Source: Seison nebaliae
Lineage: Eukaryota > Rotifera > Pararotatoria > Seisonacea > Seisonidae
DNA length: 64,000 bases
NCBI GenBank assembly: GCA_023231475.1
Contig: JALJEE010000713.1
Location: 1-64,000 of the forward strand
Direction of reading: 5' to 3'
The notes under the pieces were generated by a model. It was not told the DNA's origin, made no database searches, and worked only from the letters and a program-made list of their open reading frames with translations. Below are positions 33,945-45,829 of the stretch, in pieces (position 1 is the first letter of the stretch; every line of letters starts with the position of its first letter). A program made the translations under genes and the position numbers.

Positions 33945-35105
33945 CTCACACACTCTACCAAATTATTCAAAATTCTACTGACGATAAGAGAAATGTTTAT
34001 AAAAGAAATTTGATTTTTAATTCTCTTTAATTTTTTGTAAGAGACTTGAGAAGAGGAAAACATAAAAATGAAATGAATATTTTTATGGAGTATCATTCAG
34101 GAAATGAAACGAACTCACATGCATGGATGAGATGAATCAGAAATAGATTGTTGATCAATAATTATTTCAACGATTATGCACATGATCACTCCGATTGACT
34201 TAATGAGTTGTATATCATATCGCTTCCACACACACACACACACACAAATAAGCAACAAGATATTAATTAGAGTAATTCCATAAAACATCAAGAGAGGAGA
34301 AGAATAAAAACAGAGAACGCCCACACTCGTCACATGGAGAGATATGAGCCGAAAGAACAATGTTATTACACAGTAATCTGATACACGAACCATCAAGAGA
34401 AGCATGTGCAAACCAAGCTTCCCTTTCGAAGGCACTCACATTCAATCTCATCAATCTCATTTCTTCTATCAATGAATTAAAACGAATTTTAATTTCCTGA
34501 ATCCACTCTTCAAATCTCAAATGGGAGAAGAAATAACAGAAGATTTATGTAAATCCTTCAATCCTCTATTTTTCAAGGATTCTCATACAAGTCTTCATCA
34601 CACAACAAATCACACGTACAATTAGTTCGTAATACTATTAATATTAGGACTAAAACGAGTTAGCCCTACGAGAAAGGAAGAGAGTATAATAAAATGGAAA
34701 TTGAACGGCTCTCCAAATAAACAATGAAATTTAACCCATTTTTTTTCCTTTTATATTCCCAGACAGGAACTCTCACGGTCACTATTCATTTCATATCTCG
34801 TTTCTCTTCCCTTTGAAAAAAGAAAGGAAATATGAATAGAGGGAACTGTTATGTTAAATTGTCCGGTGCACAATCTGGAAATATCTCGTTTGTCTGTCAA
34901 ACATAAATACACATCTTCCTTTAATGATAAGCGATGTTAAATTATAATTTGAATATTCTAAAATGTTCGACTTATTCTTCAAATATTCACTCGAAATTTG
35001 GACAAAAATAAATAACTGTGATAAAATAAAGGGAAGAATGATGTTTTGAATCTTTAGTCTTTTACTCACTTATTTCTTCGTGAGCGTGTAAAGACGAAGG
35101 TGGAA
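33945..35105. other. Spacer between two divergent genes, with a (CA)n tract
   Basis: Upstream of both adenylosuccinate synthetase (minus) and the small gene at 35106 (plus). A perfect (CA)10 microsatellite lies at 34227-34246. A minus-strand frame at 34263-34520 (begins MRFEEWIQEIKIRF) has an ATG and a helical start but no recognised domain. It could be a small exon. Confidence 0.4.
34227..34246. repeat. (CA)10 microsatellite
   Basis: A perfect CA run in the spacer upstream of adenylosuccinate synthetase. Confidence 0.95.
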
Positions 35106-35817
35106 ATGGAAGCGATCAATTTATGTAATCAATTGAATGATTCTTTAGATCGATTGACGGATGAGAATGAAGATGAAACCTTAAATAACGAAATAAAAGA
35201 TATTTTTCGGCGTATTAGCCAGAGTACATTGGTGGACATTTATCAATTGATCAAAGAGAATTTCAAAATGGAGAATTTGAATGTTAATTCATTTCTCTTG
35301 TTAATATCTTGACTGAAACATTGCTCATGTTTTTTTCCTTTAGAAAATCTTAATATTTCTCATGAACATCATCAACGAACGGTTGAAATGTCACGAATTA
35401 AAAGACGAACAATTACTTCAAACAGTTTCCTTCCATTTCTTCAATATTTCTTACTGATGATGACAATACATTTTTTTAATTTATCTAAATTTATACATGA
35501 CAATGAAGGAGATCGTTGTCAAATTATATACAATTTTTTTCGACTTATTTCTCATTTCTAATTCTCATGTCGTCGATCAGAAATTGAGAAGTCGTCTAGA
35601 CGAATTTCAAGAACGTCTCGCTCTATATGTTCCATCTATTAATTCCATTTGTTTATTCAACTTTTCTATTTTCTCTCAGGATTGCCATTATGATGAATGT
35701 TCGCTTGCACATCAATTATTGGAGATAATGTTGGAAGGAGAGACGGTTGATGATGAATGTATGATTAATCAAAAGAAATCTAAAGATTCTTATATAATTA
35801 AACTAATTCAACTTTAA
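35106..35817 (+). CDS. Small unrecognised helical protein, four exons
   Basis: Proposed exons are 35106-35282 (MEAINLCNQLNDSLDRL...), 35344-35424 (KILIFLMNIINERLKCHELK...), a third starting after AATGAAG near 35507 (EIVVKLYTIFFDLFLISNSH...RLALY), and a fourth after TTTCTCTCAG near 35680 (DCHYDECSLAHQLLEIMLEG...) to the TAA at 35815-35817. The joins keep the frame at phase 0 and give about 155 residues, mainly helical and acidic, without a signal peptide. I do not recognise the family. It lies about 100 bp upstream of mRpL22 on the same strand, so the two may share an expression domain. Confidence 0.5.
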
Positions 35818-35919
35818 TATTAATTCTATTCTACATTTCTCTTTCATTTCATCTTGTAAACTTATTGGAAACTTTTATAATTTCGATGACAGATTTCATT
35901 TTGGTAGGAGTGCAAATAA

Positions 35920-36585
35920 ATGTTGGCAATTCGGAGACAAGTCCATCGGATATTTTCGACAAGTGCCATCGTCAACAAAATACCGAAACAAGGTGATAAT
36001 ATGAGACAAACGACAGATGAACCGAAAACGAATTCTGCACCGGAAGGATTAAATGATGATATTCCTGGTTTCACTCCGACTCGCGGTCCCCGAAGTTGGC
36101 CTCGTTACAATCGAATAATTTATCCACCAAATCTTCCTGAACAACCAGCACGTTATGTCAATCATATGAAAATGAATATTCATATGGCACCGAAAAAGAT
36201 GTGGTTTGCTGCGAGATTAATTCGTGGAATGACTATCGATGAAGCGATTAAACAATTATCATTCTATGGGAAAGGTAGTGGACAAATCATTAAAGACATA
36301 TTAATTGAAGCACAAGAGAAAGCAGTAAATGAACATAATATCGAATTCAAATCGAATTTATGGATTAGTAATTCATTTGTTGGACGAGCTCTCATTATGA
36401 AAACGATGAGGAAACATATGGGAAATCGTTTTGGCATTATACATTATCGTCACTCACATTACTTCGTTCGATTGGAGGAAGGAAAACCACCTCTCAATTA
36501 TTATCCAACTTTGCCTACGAAAGAAGAACGTGTTGAATTCCTTCATGAAATTCATCGAAATAAAAGAATTTTATCATCTCTTTAA
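35920..36585 (+). CDS. mRpL22: Mitochondrial ribosomal protein L22
   Basis: This is a component of the mitochondrial large ribosomal subunit (uL22m). The 221-residue intronless frame starts MLAIRRQVHRIFSTS, a basic amphipathic mitochondrial targeting sequence. The uL22 fold follows: APKKMWFAARLIRGMTIDEA and IKQLSFYGKGSGQIIKDILI, then the helix (EAQEKAVNEHN) and the hairpin that in all uL22 proteins reaches the exit tunnel (ALIMKTMRKHMGNRFG). The C-terminal HYRHSHYFVRLEEG and the Lys/Glu-rich tail are typical of the animal mitochondrial form. The length is normal and nothing is missing. Confidence 0.9.
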   Translation: MLAIRRQVHRIFSTSAIVNKIPKQGDNMRQTTDEPKTNSAPEGLNDDIPGFTPTRGPRSWPRYNRIIYPPNLPEQPARYVNHMKMNIHMAPKKMWFAARLIRGMTIDEAIKQLSFYGKGSGQIIKDILIEAQEKAVNEHNIEFKSNLWISNSFVGRALIMKTMRKHMGNRFGIIHYRHSHYFVRLEEGKPPLNYYPTLPTKEERVEFLHEIHRNKRILSSL

Positions 36586-36787
36586 TCATCTTATTTTCTT
36601 CTTATTTTCATATTTAAATTTCTTTAATTCTCTTCTTAATCATGTACAAAATGAAAAATAATTATCATTATCTGATGATATTGATTGTCAGATGTGATGA
36701 GTGAAATAAATCAGTTTTAATTGAAAACATTTTCATTTAGATATGTCGCATCAAAAGAAAAACTCAAAAACATTTTTCTATCCAAAA

Positions 36788-37871
36788 TTAATCTGCATTC
36801 GTCTCTACTGCATAGACTCGAATCTTATTATCGGTGTATCCGGCATACAATTTCGAGCCATCCAAATTCCATGCAAGTGATGTGCAAATCGGTTTTATCG
36901 TACTGTCATTTGGTTGTGGAACTTCATCGAATAAGTTTTGTGTTTCCAAATCCTAAAAAGAGAATTATTTGAATTGTTTCAAATTTTTCCTTAATAGAAG
37001 GAAAGAGATTAACCCATAATCGAATACGCCCATCAACAGCACCACAGAACCAATATCGGTTTGGTGAGAAAACGAGAGCATTAACTGAATCACCTTCAGT
37101 GTGGAATGGATAAAGATATTTATCATCATTCAAATCCCAAAGGAATGCCTGAAAAAAAGATTGATGAAAAAAAAAGAATAAAATTCATTAAACTTTTCCA
37201 CCTTTACCACCAGATCCACAAAGTGTAGCATCAGGAGAGATGGTGACACAATTCACATAACCGATATGTCCAAAATGAGTTGCCTTAATTTTCCATTCAT
37301 TCAAATTCCACACTTTCACCAATTTATCCCATCCTGATGAAACAATCAACGGTTGTTCTTGTTGGGAGGTGAAACGGACACATGATACCCAATCATTGTG
37401 AGATCCCATCTTGGAAGTGATTGTGTATTTGCATTCAGCTATCGTATTCCATAATTTGATGGTCTTATCTCGTGATCCCGAAATAATTTGACGATTATCG
37501 GGTGAGAGAGCAGCTGATAAGACATCTCCAGTATGACCGACAAATCGTCTAGTAGAGAATTGTCGTTGTAAATCCCAAAGACGTAATGTCTGATCCCACG
37601 AACTAGATAAAGCGAATTTGCCATCAGTTGAAATTGCCACATCCGACACAAAATGATTGTGTCCACGAAGTGCAACTTTGGGTGTTCCTTGAATTTGGTC
37701 GTCTTCTCCAATATCATTCAAATCCCATACCATCAGAGTTTTATCTCTCGACGTAGAAATCAAAGTGTTTTCCGAACCTTCTACCGTTGCTATCTGAGTG
37801 ACCCATCCTTTATGACCGACCAGTTCACCGGTCAATCTCAACTTCATCCTAACATCTTCCGCTTTAGTCAT
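36788..37871 (-). CDS. RACK1: RACK1, small-subunit ribosomal WD40 scaffold, three exons
   Basis: This is a seven-bladed WD40 protein that sits on the 40S subunit and binds protein kinase C and other signalling proteins. Exon 1 (37871-37194, 226 codons) carries blades 1-5: [99 protein letters not shown]. Exon 2 (37148-37014) gives [13 protein letters not shown] and RIRLW. Exon 3 (36952-36788) gives [10 protein letters not shown] and ends [12 protein letters not shown]. Introns are 45 and 61 bp, both phase 0. The total of 325 residues is close to the usual 315-319. The seven GH/WD repeats are complete. Confidence 0.95.
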
Positions 37872-38432
37872 TTTCTTTCAGAGAAATAAATCGAAATTCT
37901 ACTTTCAAGAAAAATATGTTACAAATAAAATTATTCCAATTTTTTCCAAAATCATTTAAATGAAAATTTAAAATCATCTTTTATCACACAATTACTCATC
38001 TACAATAATCTTCTAGTGAATATAATATTATGATACACATTCATCTTTAATTCAAGTCACGTTGAAATAAAGTAAGATACAAAACACTCATTATTATACC
38101 ATTCATCTTCTGTTGTTGTTGTTGATAAATTTGAAAATTGACGTAATTGAATTTGTTTTATTTTTAATAAGATTCTATTTTATGAATTTATCATTATTCA
38201 AATTCTTATAAGATCGAAAGATGTTATTGAACATTATTTAAGATTAAAAATTTTGTGCTTTCTCATTCTAAAATTTTTATTCGATATATTTTATAATTTA
38301 ATGAATTTGAAAATTTTATGAATAACTCAATCTCAGGTAAACAAGTTAAATGGAATTTATTTTATGATTTGTTTACTTTAATCTTACAATAAATAATTTG
38401 TGTATCACTCCAAAACAGTGATTAGATAATCA
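37872..38432. other. Spacer, RACK1 promoter and 3' flank of the LRR gene
   Basis: This AT-rich 560 bp lies between two minus-strand genes. It contains no gene that I can see. The part next to 37871 should hold the RACK1 promoter. Confidence 0.4.
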
Positions 38433-40202
38433 TCAAATATAATAAGTATATCGTATACCTTGTAGACGTTGTACTGATGGAATAGGAGAATGTCGAACCT
38501 TAATTTGGCTTAACAACCGTCGGATTAATAATTGTCGATCTGATTCACTAAATGACTGACTGTCATCGAATTGATATTCTACATTATATCTCTTCTTCAA
38601 TTTATCACATTCTTCTTCAAGCAAAAAACTTTTATTAGATTCCCAATCGATATCATTAAGTGATTCATTCTTCTGCCGCAACAATTCATTAAGGAATGCT
38701 CCATCTAAATTCATTGATCCGCAACAACTTATATTCTTTATGTGTCTGCCTTCCCTAGCTAACAATTCTACGCCTACATTAGTAATTTTAGGACAGTAAT
38801 CGAAATAAATTGTTTGTAAGAAATATATTCCGGATGCGATATATCGTAATCCTTCATCTGTTATGTTCGTTCCTGAGATGTCTATGAGGTCGAATAGAAC
38901 GATAGAAGATCGATAATGTGAATGAGAATAGAAGAAGGGAATTATAGGATAGAAGGGAATAAATAGTTGAAAAAGGAAACTTAATAATTTTAATGGATGT
39001 AGTTTATAAACGAACAAGTTATCACGTTTTCTCAGTCGACATGATTCACTCTCGTTCAATTGTCGATCTGAATGAAAATATTCGAGTGTAAATTTTTGTT
39101 CTGTTAGTGCACCCAACCAAAAAACCAGATAATAGACAAAGCGATCAGTTAATTTGTAGCAAAATGCGACAGATAATTCTTCTAGGAACCTTAGACGACC
39201 AACTACTAATTGCATGGTATCATCATCAACAGCATTGTAACATGCAGTCAAATCGACAGACGTAAGAAAACGACAATATTCGCTGATCCACAATATATGT
39301 TTATGATGAAGGACATCATTTGTTACGAGAGGTGTTGTTGCTGTTGTTGTTGCCGTTCTTTGTGCTTTTGCTTTTGTTCGTCTGTTAATGTTCCTATTGG
39401 GATGTAGTCGTCGTCGATTTATCCATTCTTTCGGCAATGAGATGTGTTCTCTTAAAACATTTATTTCGGGCAATGATGGAAAGTAATTCTCGAAACGATT
39501 GAAGTACAATCGAGTTATATTCTGCCCTCGTAAGCACAACAATTTCATTAATTGATCATTAAGTAATGGGGAGAAGTGATTGACATCGAACTCCTTAGGA
39601 AAATAATATTTCCCATTAAACAAATAAAGAAGTAATGGCGTAAATTGTAAGTCACGTCGTAATAATTTACATCCAATTGACGATTTCAATTCATCACTCA
39701 TTCGATTCAAATTTAATTGGAGAGTATTAAAGTTGGTTGGTGAAGAGAATTCTTCAATATTTTTCTTTCGTTCCTTCAATTCCCTCTGAATATTCAACTG
39801 TTTCTTGCAATTCCGCCGTTGTTCTTCCTTCGAAATTTTAGAAGGTGAAATTCTTCGTTCTCTCCGTAAAGTTTCTTGATTAACTAATTGCTCATTCGGT
39901 TCGTCGGAAATATTCATGGAATCCAAACGATTATTTATATTGTATCGATTTTGCGAATATAAAATTCCTATGAATCTCTCCTTCAGATGTTGGTGCCAAT
40001 TCGGAAGATTTGCATTCTGATCTGAAAATTCTTCATTCAGTTTCGCTTCACAAATTTGACAGGCGACTCTGATCTTTTTCTCTATTTCCTCGTTCAATAA
40101 CTTCTTTGAACTGTCCTGTGGAATTCCATTATTTTCTTTTCTATTACAATAATGTTGCACTGCGTCAACGATGAAACTTCGACAATCGTTTTCGATGCTC
40201 AT
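38433..40202 (-). CDS. Leucine-rich-repeat protein (AMN1/F-box-LRR style), divergent
   Basis: An open frame of 589 codons runs from the first ATG (40202, MSIENDCRSFIVDAVQHYCN) to the TAG/TAA region at 38433. The N-terminal 200 residues are charged and include a Lys/Arg-rich helix (KEEQRRNCKKQLNIQRELKE). The second half has cysteine-type leucine-rich repeats: FLTSVDLTACYNAVDDDTM, LEELSVAFCYKLTDRFV, LIDISGTNITDEGLRYIASG, TIYFDYCPKITNVGVELL and IKNISCCGSMNLDG. This matches the AMN1/FBXL repeat pattern. A hydrophobic stretch between two repeats (about 39100-38880, LSFLFQLFIPFYPIIPFFYS) is out of character. It may be an in-frame unspliced intron. No F-box was found by eye. Function unknown; such proteins usually bind other proteins. 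Confidence 0.6.
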   Translation of the reverse strand: MSIENDCRSFIVDAVQHYCNRKENNGIPQDSSKKLLNEEIEKKIRVACQICEAKLNEEFSDQNANLPNWHQHLKERFIGILYSQNRYNINNRLDSMNISDEPNEQLVNQETLRRERRISPSKISKEEQRRNCKKQLNIQRELKERKKNIEEFSSPTNFNTLQLNLNRMSDELKSSIGCKLLRRDLQFTPLLLYLFNGKYYFPKEFDVNHFSPLLNDQLMKLLCLRGQNITRLYFNRFENYFPSLPEINVLREHISLPKEWINRRRLHPNRNINRRTKAKAQRTATTTATTPLVTNDVLHHKHILWISEYCRFLTSVDLTACYNAVDDDTMQLVVGRLRFLEELSVAFCYKLTDRFVYYLVFWLGALTEQKFTLEYFHSDRQLNESESCRLRKRDNLFVYKLHPLKLLSFLFQLFIPFYPIIPFFYSHSHYRSSIVLFDLIDISGTNITDEGLRYIASGIYFLQTIYFDYCPKITNVGVELLAREGRHIKNISCCGSMNLDGAFLNELLRQKNESLNDIDWESNKSFLLEEECDKLKKRYNVEYQFDDSQSFSESDRQLLIRRLLSQIKVRHSPIPSVQRLQGIRYTYYI

Positions 40203-43200
40203 GTTCAGTGAAAGGAATGAACAAATGATATGATTTACAATGAACAAACACAAAATTGGAAAAGTGATTTGTGAAAATGAAAAGGACAAATTCTACATTT
40301 TCAACCACTCATTCCGATTTTATATAGAAATTTGTTGAACACGAAAATTTCATTTCCTCAAAAAATTAATTATAATTAAGTTTATGATATTAATAAATTA
40401 TTATTTAATATATTTTCATAAAAAATAGTCTATAATTATTACAATACTCTTATCAAGAAAACATAATTCCCATCGACGTTATGTTCCAATTCTTTTTATC
40501 TTATGAGTTCATAAGAATTCTCCTCTAGCTACTTCTTGCTAATTCCAACATTCGATATGGAATACTTAATATTATTTATGATGTAATCATAAAATCATAT
40601 AATGAAATAAGCATGTCACATAATTTTCTCCATCAATGCTTCCTTCTCGTACCATTCGAATGGACAAATTGTGTTATCGAATTGTTCCTTATTTCTCCTC
40701 GTCATTCTAATCCGGAAATTGGGTTGTTATTCAAATAAAAAATGTCAATTCATCTGATTCTCCACGGAATTGACTGATATCGGTTGTCTATTGTCAGGAG
40801 AATGAATTGAAGCCACAAGTGCCTTAATTGAGCATAGTAAATAACTGGACGGATGGAACTTTCTGATTGAATTCGAATAACAATTGACATGCAAATGGGA
40901 AAAAACTGTTTTGTTGACGACGAAACTTCTTCTATGGAATCACAATGCCACAAAATAATTATCTCTTCTTTTCGCAATTTAATTATAAGTTTTTTGTTTA
41001 ATTTACTTAGGTATCGTTGAACGGGAGTAGCTATCAGTATCATCTTGAAGTAGAAGAAAAAGTAGAACTCACGGAATAAGAAGGAAAGGAAGATAGAGAA
41101 AATTTCAATTAGATTTGAAGTACTCAAACTATAGTCATTTCTTCTATTCGTTATGTCGAGAATTGGATTGAATCGATTGAATCGATATTTATCGTAAGTA
41201 AATCGATCATCGTTCATACTAAAGAAGATAAAGAAATAAATTCCATTTCTTCTTTATCGTACTTGACCTAACTGTGGTAGATATCATGGATATGCATCGG
41301 TTAAATAATGAATACCTTCATTATCATGAATCAAACAAGAATAGTTTCGTCAATTTTCAATTTATTTTTTATATTTCAACACCGCTTCATTTCATTGTGA
41401 AAATTCTCCTTTCTTTATAAATTAATCAAGTCCTATTCACATCGGATTCTTCTTTCACATCTTCATCATGTTAATCATGGCGATTTCTATGTATTTGATT
41501 CTTTCATTTAGTTTCTAATCAATATCTAAATAATTTATCAATATGAATGTCCGAAATAATTAGAAAGTTGAATGAAATGGAGTTGAACAACCGAAGAATA
41601 TTGACAGAGAATCTTCCATGGAAAAATCGAAAGAGATCAATTTGGAATAAGAGAAAAACTTCTGTTAGATTTAACATGATAGTACAGTCGAATAAGTTTA
41701 TCCCGATGAATAGTTTCATCAAAATAATCGAAAACGGTAGAGAATGTTTAGAACATATCTATTGTAAATTGACGACTGAACGATTGTTGAAGATCAAAAT
41801 TGATCCTTTATGAAGGCTCCACCTCTCATCTCCACCTAATCCAAGATTTCGGTAATTATTAAATAAATTTCCATCTACTGAGAAAAGATGGAATAAGCAA
41901 ACATAACTAATCGGTATAGTGATATAGATAATAATGGCGATGTCTCAGAACATTGATACAATGTAGTATAATCTCGATTTCTATTATTTCTTGTTAATTT
42001 ACATAGACTCTCAAACAATTGGTCAAGTCTGTTAGAATTTCACTAAATGTTCCAGTTAATTCCATTTTTTATGACAAATTTCCATGTCTTCTCCCCCTCG
42101 GTCTTTGTATATGAGCCCACTGTCAAATCTAATATCATTAGTAATTGGATAATGATTCATGAAAATTCATCAAATTATCTCCAAGTCCTAATTCATTTCA
42201 AGGAAGATATTTATGTCGAAATTGTATAAATCTTATTCTAAGCAATTTATCAGAAAAAGAACTGGAAGAACATCTTCTCTTATTATATATTAGATCGATC
42301 TCTCACTAACATTGTCGATTTTGTAATAATTTCTACAGCTTTCACCTTCGAACAGATAATATAGTCAGGAAAGAATAAGTAATAAGCGAATCTTCCTTTA
42401 TATTGCTGGTTCCTCAAATAAAATTATTCTGTTTCTTCTTCTTTAGGAGTCAAATAGAATTGAAGGATATCGGAACATAGTTCCTTGTCCAAAGAACAGA
42501 ATTGAAGTTAATATTTTATTGATTGTTATATTTAAAGTTCATTCATTTTCGTATGTTCTTCAGATCAATAAGTTTACAAAAATGTTCTCGCTCATTCTCT
42601 GTATTCACTATATTTTTGATGGTCGTTTAACCACTATAAGATCATTTATTTTCTGTTATTTGATGATGAGTTGCTTTCTTCCTCTTACAATCATTCCTTT
42701 TCAATATCAGATATTCTTTCAAAAAAATGCTTATTCATATCACATGACCTTATTCATTGAGATTTATAAGAAATTCTACCAAAACCGAATTCGTCTCTCG
42801 AAAATGCGGTTGGGTTATTCTAATTTTTTTTCAAACACAATTATTGTTGTTTTATGTCAAGACGTAGCAATCTTGTAAAAATTGTGAGGGAAATATATAT
42901 TGTACACATTTGTCTACTTCATTTACTAACTAGTACCGTCATCATCATCATCCTGAATTTTCGTCATCATATTTTCCTTCTCATAATGATGTTTCAGCTG
43001 AATGATGTCTCTAGTAGAATAAATAACCTCGACATCTTTTTCTTCATTTTCATTTCTCTTATTCACTAACTTTACTAACTATTCGTTTGCAGATGAATGC
43101 TTCGTTACAATGAATGAAGAATGAACTGTGATTACTTCAACAGTTTCATAAATTACAAAAAAAAATTTCTTTCCTATAACTGACTCTTCTTCCATGAGTT

Positions 43201-44716
43201 GAAATTGAATTGTGGTATATCGATATTATTATCGATACTATATTATATGGGATTCTTCCAACAGCCATATCTTTTATTCTTCACCGTTTCCATTGATCAG
43301 ACACGAAATGTTACATTAGTTCCATTCTGTTTAATATTCCATATCGATAATTCCCTGTAGAATTATGTCGAGTCCATTCAATTATCTCATCAATAAGACT
43401 CAAATCAATATCATGTAATTAAATTAAAAATTCGAATCATTCTATCTTCTGATTCATGTGGAGAAGAATGTTCCACTTTATCTCTTGTTATATCGATGTC
43501 TCCTCCATCTGTGCAAGTAAATTGTCTTGACGATATGAAAAATTCGTACAAATATTTGAAGATAAATATTTTCTCTTTTTTCCTCTTCGACAATAGAAAG
43601 CCAAATCAATCATCTCAATCTATTGGTGAATATTGATCATTACTTTTTTTTTGAAAATCCGTATGAACAATGAAAGTGAAAACTCAAACAATCTACTTCA
43701 TTCAATTGACATACCAAACTATTCCGCTATTAAAATATTTTATTGAAATATGTTAATAATCTATTCGTACACGAATTCATTAATTAATTTTTGCTTATTC
43801 GATTAAAGCTCAACTGTATTAATTCGGAATTTTCTAGATGAGAAAGGTAAAAGATTTGAAGGTGGAGAACCTTGAAAAGAAATCAGATTCACAATCGTTC
43901 ATTCCGTCAACTGAAGTCGATTAATTAAAAATATCATGTGTTCTTCTTCCCTCTTCCTTTTTCATTCGCAGCATGCACTTCTATCTCTTTCAAAGTTCAT
44001 CCTAAAACTCATCATTAAATATCATTACGTCACATTTTGGTTCTCATCAAAATAATTTCTTTTAAACTTTCCTAAATGCAACACGGAAAATTATGCAGAA
44101 GGAAAAGAAAGAGGAACTGAAAAGGAAGCAGTTCAATTCAAAATTTAGTGAAACTTCTCTCTTATTCCCAAACATCTTTATCGATGAAGAATCAGAATAG
44201 AAAAAGTCTGCTAATGAATAAATTAAGATGTTTAGTCATTTTGAAAGTAGAAAAAAAATGAAGGAGACTGAATTGCTACTTATCAACTTCTCTTTTACGC
44301 CATTTTTTCCTATCAAAACGACAAATAAGGAAGTTTTTCGGATTTCTTCTTCGTGTTATTGTTCTCATTTTCAATTTCTCCATCAACATCTTCTTCGGTA
44401 AGAAACGAAGTTGAGTATTCTTCATTTGAAATTTAACGATCTTTCCAAATATCTTTTTTGTATTATTTCAGAAATGTCATAATTTTCGGCCGAAAATCAT
44501 AATACTCTAAAAAAAATTTACGTTTTTCTCAGAGAGTTGTCTGATATTATATCTAAGTTTGGTAATCCAAAAAAATTTTAACTCTATTATTCTACTACTC
44601 TACCATCATCGCAGAAGAATATTTTCCAACGAAAAAAGTCTAATGATATAATTTAGTGAAATAGGAAAATTAAGAACAACCAAATATAGTTAAAAACTGT
44701 TCAATCTCTGATAAAT
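40203..44716. other. Gene-poor region with a few unsupported frames
   Basis: In 4.5 kb there is no gene I can identify. Frames with ATG include 40750-41217 minus, 41547-41813 plus (begins MSEIIRKLNEMELNNRRI, basic) and 42519-42878 plus (hydrophobic), none with a recognised domain. The plus frame at 41547 has the most protein-like composition and could be an exon. The stretch may hold introns, a 5' UTR and regulatory DNA of the disordered gene that starts at 44717. Confidence 0.3.
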
Positions 44717-45829
44717 ATGGATGTTGTTTTGAATACGAATAGCAAAAACTCAAATTTCTTTTACGACTCAGAAATTGCATTATCAAAAGATAACCGGAGG
44801 AAGTGTCATGTCTACAACTTGTTACCTTCAAATAATCGAATTAATAATAATATGATGAGAAGTTCCACTAATAACACGGGTGAACATCATCAGAATTCGA
44901 AACAGAATCATCATCATCAACATCATCCTGACTCATCGTATAAGAAGCAGCAGAGTAATGATAAATATTCAGAGAATCCATATAGCCATCAACAAGGATC
45001 GACTCGTTCACGTTACAAAGCATCATCAAAGCGATATCCGATGAAAGATGATGTAGAGGCAAATGTTAAATTACTTTATTACTCATCAAAAACCATTTCG
45101 CAGAATTGCACAAACAAAAATATCGATCATGAGAAAAAGACACGTGCTGCTACAAAGGGCCATAAGTCAAAAGCAGAACAGTTTCGTAATACATCCATCA
45201 CTCATTTCCCTCCATTATCATCAAAAAATTTATCTGCCAACAAAAATCTCCTAACTTCACTCGATAACACCGATCCAAATAACTCATCAACAACATCTTT
45301 CCAACGAACATTAAACAAACGTCATTATTCTCAGCCGAACCGTCATAAGAGAAATCGTGGAACTCATCGAATTTCACCCGAAGATAAATACGCTCAACTC
45401 CAACGCTTTGGAATGAGAACAACGACGAAAGTCCAGATTCCAACCAATAATTGGAACAGTCACGATGTCATTCAAGTAAACTTGAATGATTCAAGAGATG
45501 ACACCGATCATCAATATGATGATGATACAATCCTCCATTACCGAAAATTGAACGATATAAGTAAGACCAAAACCATCATGACATCATTCTCTTCTATGAA
45601 CATTGATAGAAACGACGAAATTATTGCATATGATTATGAAGATACGACTCCTCCAACTGATCTATCCAATGATTCAATTCGATTAGATTCCAAACAAGAT
45701 TCAATTTCAATTAATAAATCAAAAAAAGAACAGTCGACGAATAAACATTTGAAAGAGAAAGAAATAAAAGAGAAATCAATCGATCTTAATGAAAATAAAA
45801 GGTTTGTTTACTCTTCTCATTTGGCATAA
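44717..45829 (+). CDS. Long disordered exon, protein unrecognised
   Basis: The 370-codon frame from ATG 44717 (MDVVLNTNSKNSNFFYDSEI) is rich in Asn, Ser, His and Lys, with a His-rich patch (NHHHQHHPDSSYKKQQS) and several basic segments, and no visible domain. Just before the in-frame stop, GAAAATAAAAG|GTTTGT looks like a splice donor, so this is probably the first coding exon of a longer gene. The continuation was not found, and the following 5 kb has no clear coding exon. Codon use and absence of stops over 1.1 kb support real coding. Possibly a regulatory or cytoskeletal protein; no function is proposed. Confidence 0.5.
   Translation: MDVVLNTNSKNSNFFYDSEIALSKDNRRKCHVYNLLPSNNRINNNMMRSSTNNTGEHHQNSKQNHHHQHHPDSSYKKQQSNDKYSENPYSHQQGSTRSRYKASSKRYPMKDDVEANVKLLYYSSKTISQNCTNKNIDHEKKTRAATKGHKSKAEQFRNTSITHFPPLSSKNLSANKNLLTSLDNTDPNNSSTTSFQRTLNKRHYSQPNRHKRNRGTHRISPEDKYAQLQRFGMRTTTKVQIPTNNWNSHDVIQVNLNDSRDDTDHQYDDDTILHYRKLNDISKTKTIMTSFSSMNIDRNDEIIAYDYEDTTPPTDLSNDSIRLDSKQDSISINKSKKEQSTNKHLKEKEIKEKSIDLNENKRFVYSSHLA

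Noticed and set aside
34263-34520. Minus-strand frame starting MRFEEWIQEIKIRF
   Set aside because: Helical start but no recognised domain, no clear splice partners, and overlaps another frame; kept only as a remark in the spacer entry.
40750-41217. Minus-strand 155-codon frame
   Set aside because: No domain, irregular composition rich in Phe/Ile/Ser as expected of AT-rich non-coding sequence.
42519-42878. Hydrophobic plus-strand frame that could suggest a membrane receptor
   Set aside because: Does not start at an ATG, low-complexity Phe/Ile/Ser composition; no receptor motif and no flanking exons.
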